A stretch of 62,672 nucleotides of DNA from an uncultured Butyrivibrio sp. Its GTDB lineage: Bacteria > Bacillota > Clostridia > Lachnospirales > Lachnospiraceae. Shown here in pieces: positions 61,283 through 62,672 of the stretch (position 1 is the stretch's first letter; every line of letters begins with the position of its first letter). Both the position numbers and the translations under genes were made by a program. The notes below the pieces were generated by a model. It was given only the letters and a program-made list of their open reading frames with translations, ran no database searches and was not told the origin of the DNA. The DNA is taken from assembly GCA_946536145.1 (NCBI GenBank), contig CAMNEA010000011.1, forward strand, positions 1 to 62,672, in the 5' to 3' direction.

Positions 61283-62047
61283 TTCCCTTTATGTACACCT
61301 TTGGCTATACTGTAATCATTCCTTTTTTTATCACCTTAAAAAAACGCGTCTTTAAAATCTTCCCTTTTCTTTCACCTCAATTTTATTATATTCCCTTTTT
61401 TAGCACTTACAAGCTATTTTTTACTATATTTTGTGGTTTTTACATTTATAAAACACAAATACTCTTGACTAATATAGACAATAGTTTTCATTCCCTTTTC
61501 ATTAACTTTTCGATTAATACGCGCCCCTTTTGGTCCCTTTTGACCAATTATATTAATATTTCTTAGTCAATTATCTCCCCTTTCTATTCACCTTTTAATC
61601 CCTTTTAGGTCAATAATATTTCTTTTTTTCTGCAAGGATCCTGCATTTTTCTCATAAAACACGTAAAAATAAGAGATAACTGCTTATTAGTCATTAGTTA
61701 TCTCCTGTCCCGACATAAAATTTATATGAAAAGTGTACTACTCTATTTTTGTTCTTTATTATTTGTATTGTAATATCATGTTCCCATTTTAGTCACCTTT
61801 GTTTTCCCTTTTTGTTCACCTTTAATATTATTTCATATTTAAAAGCGCATATTTGCAGTGTTTCAGGGCATAATGCAATCATGGTTAGTACCCTTCCCTT
61901 TTTAGTCACTTTTAATCCCTTTTCAAACTCTCACGGTCCCAATTATTATCACTTAATCTGCATCTCTTTTTATCTACTTTAAATACCCATTTACTACACA
62001 TCTTATACCCTTTTTGAAGACTCATTCTTCCCATTTTAGTCACCCAA
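61283..62047. repeat. Iteron array of the replication origin
   Basis: Repeated sites with the consensus TTCCCTTTTTAGTCACCTTT lie upstream of rep. Clear copies are at 61283, 61319, 61360, 61391, 61491, 61576, 61781, 61804, 61894, and 62028, with weaker copies near 61524, 61598, 61916, 61937 and 62006. The copies point in one orientation and vary most in the middle. Spacings range from 22 to over 100 bases. This fits an iteron-controlled origin. Confidence 0.9.
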
Positions 62048-62246
62048 TATTACGAAAAAGTGCTTATTTACTGGGCTTGTGTATTCGTAATTAATTAATA
62101 AAAAAGTGTTTGTAAATATAAAAAAATAACAACATTGCAGCTAAAGTTGTTTTTATTATCTTACAAACTTAATTGGATAAATACATTTTTCTAATATTTT
62201 GAGCTTGAAAATGAAAAGACCAATATTTACCACAAATTTAATACAT

Positions 62247-62335
62247 GATACGAGAGGCAAACAAGCCCGCGACGTAGTCGCTCTAGGATGGCTTGTTTGC
62301 AGGCATCTTGATTCATAGATTCAAGATATCATGAA
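62247..62335. repeat. Second copy of the two-hairpin repeat
   Basis: ACATGATACGAGAGGCAAAC (from 62244) matches 17834-17853 with one mismatch (CGAGAG against CAAGAG). The outer stem GCAAACAAGCC (62257-62267) / GGCTTGTTTGC (62290-62300) and inner GCGAC/GTCGC are kept, and a second stem ATCTTGA / TCAAGAT follows. The apical part has diverged from the copy at 17.8 kb. Confidence 0.75.
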
Positions 62336-62486
62336 TTAAAGAAGAAAAGCATAACTCATATAACACAAATTCGAATGAACTTATAAAGATTTGCTTGAAA
62401 ATCTCTTAGTACTAATACTTTACGATATAAGAACTTATGGAAATATCATCTTTGATTTATGAGGCCTAAAATATGATAGAAAAAGA

Positions 62487-62545
62487 AAAAATATGAGATT
62501 TAAATCACCATAATATAACAAAATATATGATAATCTCATATTTTT
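62487..62545. repeat. 14-bp perfect inverted repeat near the window end
   Basis: AAAAATATGAGATT (62487-62500) and AATCTCATATTTTT (62532-62545) are separated by 31 bases. AATATGAG recurs in direct orientation at 62609. It could be a terminator for a gene beyond the window or a partition/initiator site. Confidence 0.5.
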
Positions 62546-62672
62546 GAGAAAGGAATTAAAAGTATAAAATGATATTCAAAGCATAGTTAATAAATAAATA
62601 ATAATCGAAATATGAGTAAGATTTTAAAGATAAATATATAAGTAAAATATAAAATTAAATATAACTATAGTA

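Larger units (their letters stand above)
62050..62672. other. AT-rich region at the window end
   Basis: Past the iterons the sequence is strongly AT-rich with no ORF. It contains the hairpin repeat (62247-62335) and a 14-bp inverted repeat. Such a region next to iterons is a natural place for DNA unwinding. Nothing else is supported here. Confidence 0.6.

Noticed and set aside
61219..61982. ORFs across the iteron array
   Set aside because: They have long T-rich Phe/Ser/Ile runs produced by iteron repeats, no ribosome sites and no family match.

Overview
The window looks like part of a secondary replicon (chromid or megaplasmid) of a Lachnospiraceae-type Firmicute, most likely Butyrivibrio or a close relative. 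This rests on strong Firmicute Shine-Dalgarno sites, frequent TTG and GTG starts, a GH3 enzyme with the reversed domain order known from Butyrivibrio, many plant-polysaccharide and c-di-GMP genes, and a Rep_3-type initiator beside an iteron-rich, AT-rich origin at the right end. No rRNA, tRNA, CRISPR array or intact transposase was seen.

Layout. 1-6.4 kb: an Rrf2 regulator, a Rep-like gene fragment, a DUF4430 plus ECF S-component pair (possible corrinoid uptake), and a redox group (GltD-like oxidoreductase, HxlR regulator, ferredoxin plus NapH-like membrane protein, flavin reductase). 6.4-23 kb: an EAL protein, a LytTR/GHKL two-component system, and a leftward polysaccharide block (GtrA-like, GH2, small membrane protein, membrane-anchored GH3, esterase, GH16 with CBM-like modules, YczE-like) followed by two exported proteins of unknown role. 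23-27.5 kb: a small split ORF, a kinase-RpiB fusion, a candidate sRNA sharing its promoter with the small ORF, and a MocR regulator that has lost its PLP lysine, divergent from an ECF S component. 27.5-37.6 kb: a PcrA/UvrD helicase, a short pyruvate-kinase-like protein, a MATE exporter, a polar amino acid ABC transporter, an ArsB/NhaD-type permease behind a yybP-ykoY (manganese) riboswitch, and an EAL-PAS protein. 37.8-48 kb: DegV, HflX, an MBL hydrolase, GNAT, dCache-GGDEF, NudC, AmrS, a fused AmrB-AmrA, and an Fe-S aldo-keto reductase. 48-52 kb: two double-glycine-leader peptide genes with near-identical promoters, a small membrane peptide, HAD, an intracellular GH13 and a YgjV-like protein. 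52-58.6 kb: Pta, a GGDEF protein divergent from an orphan sugar-binding lipoprotein, and a hypA-larC-trmH nickel operon. 58.7-62.7 kb: a DUF815 AAA+ ATPase, the Rep initiator, at least nine iterons over about 760 bp, and an AT-rich tail.

Themes. Polysaccharide breakdown is coupled with sensory regulation (LytTR system and four c-di-GMP proteins). Metal and vitamin handling is prominent: a Mn riboswitch, nickel chaperones and two ECF S components. The most unusual signals are the Mn riboswitch on an unexpected transporter family, the MocR without its lysine, the paired promoters with complementary leaders, the orphan double-glycine peptides, and the two-copy hairpin repeat that also occurs next to the origin. 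All functions are read from sequence motifs only.
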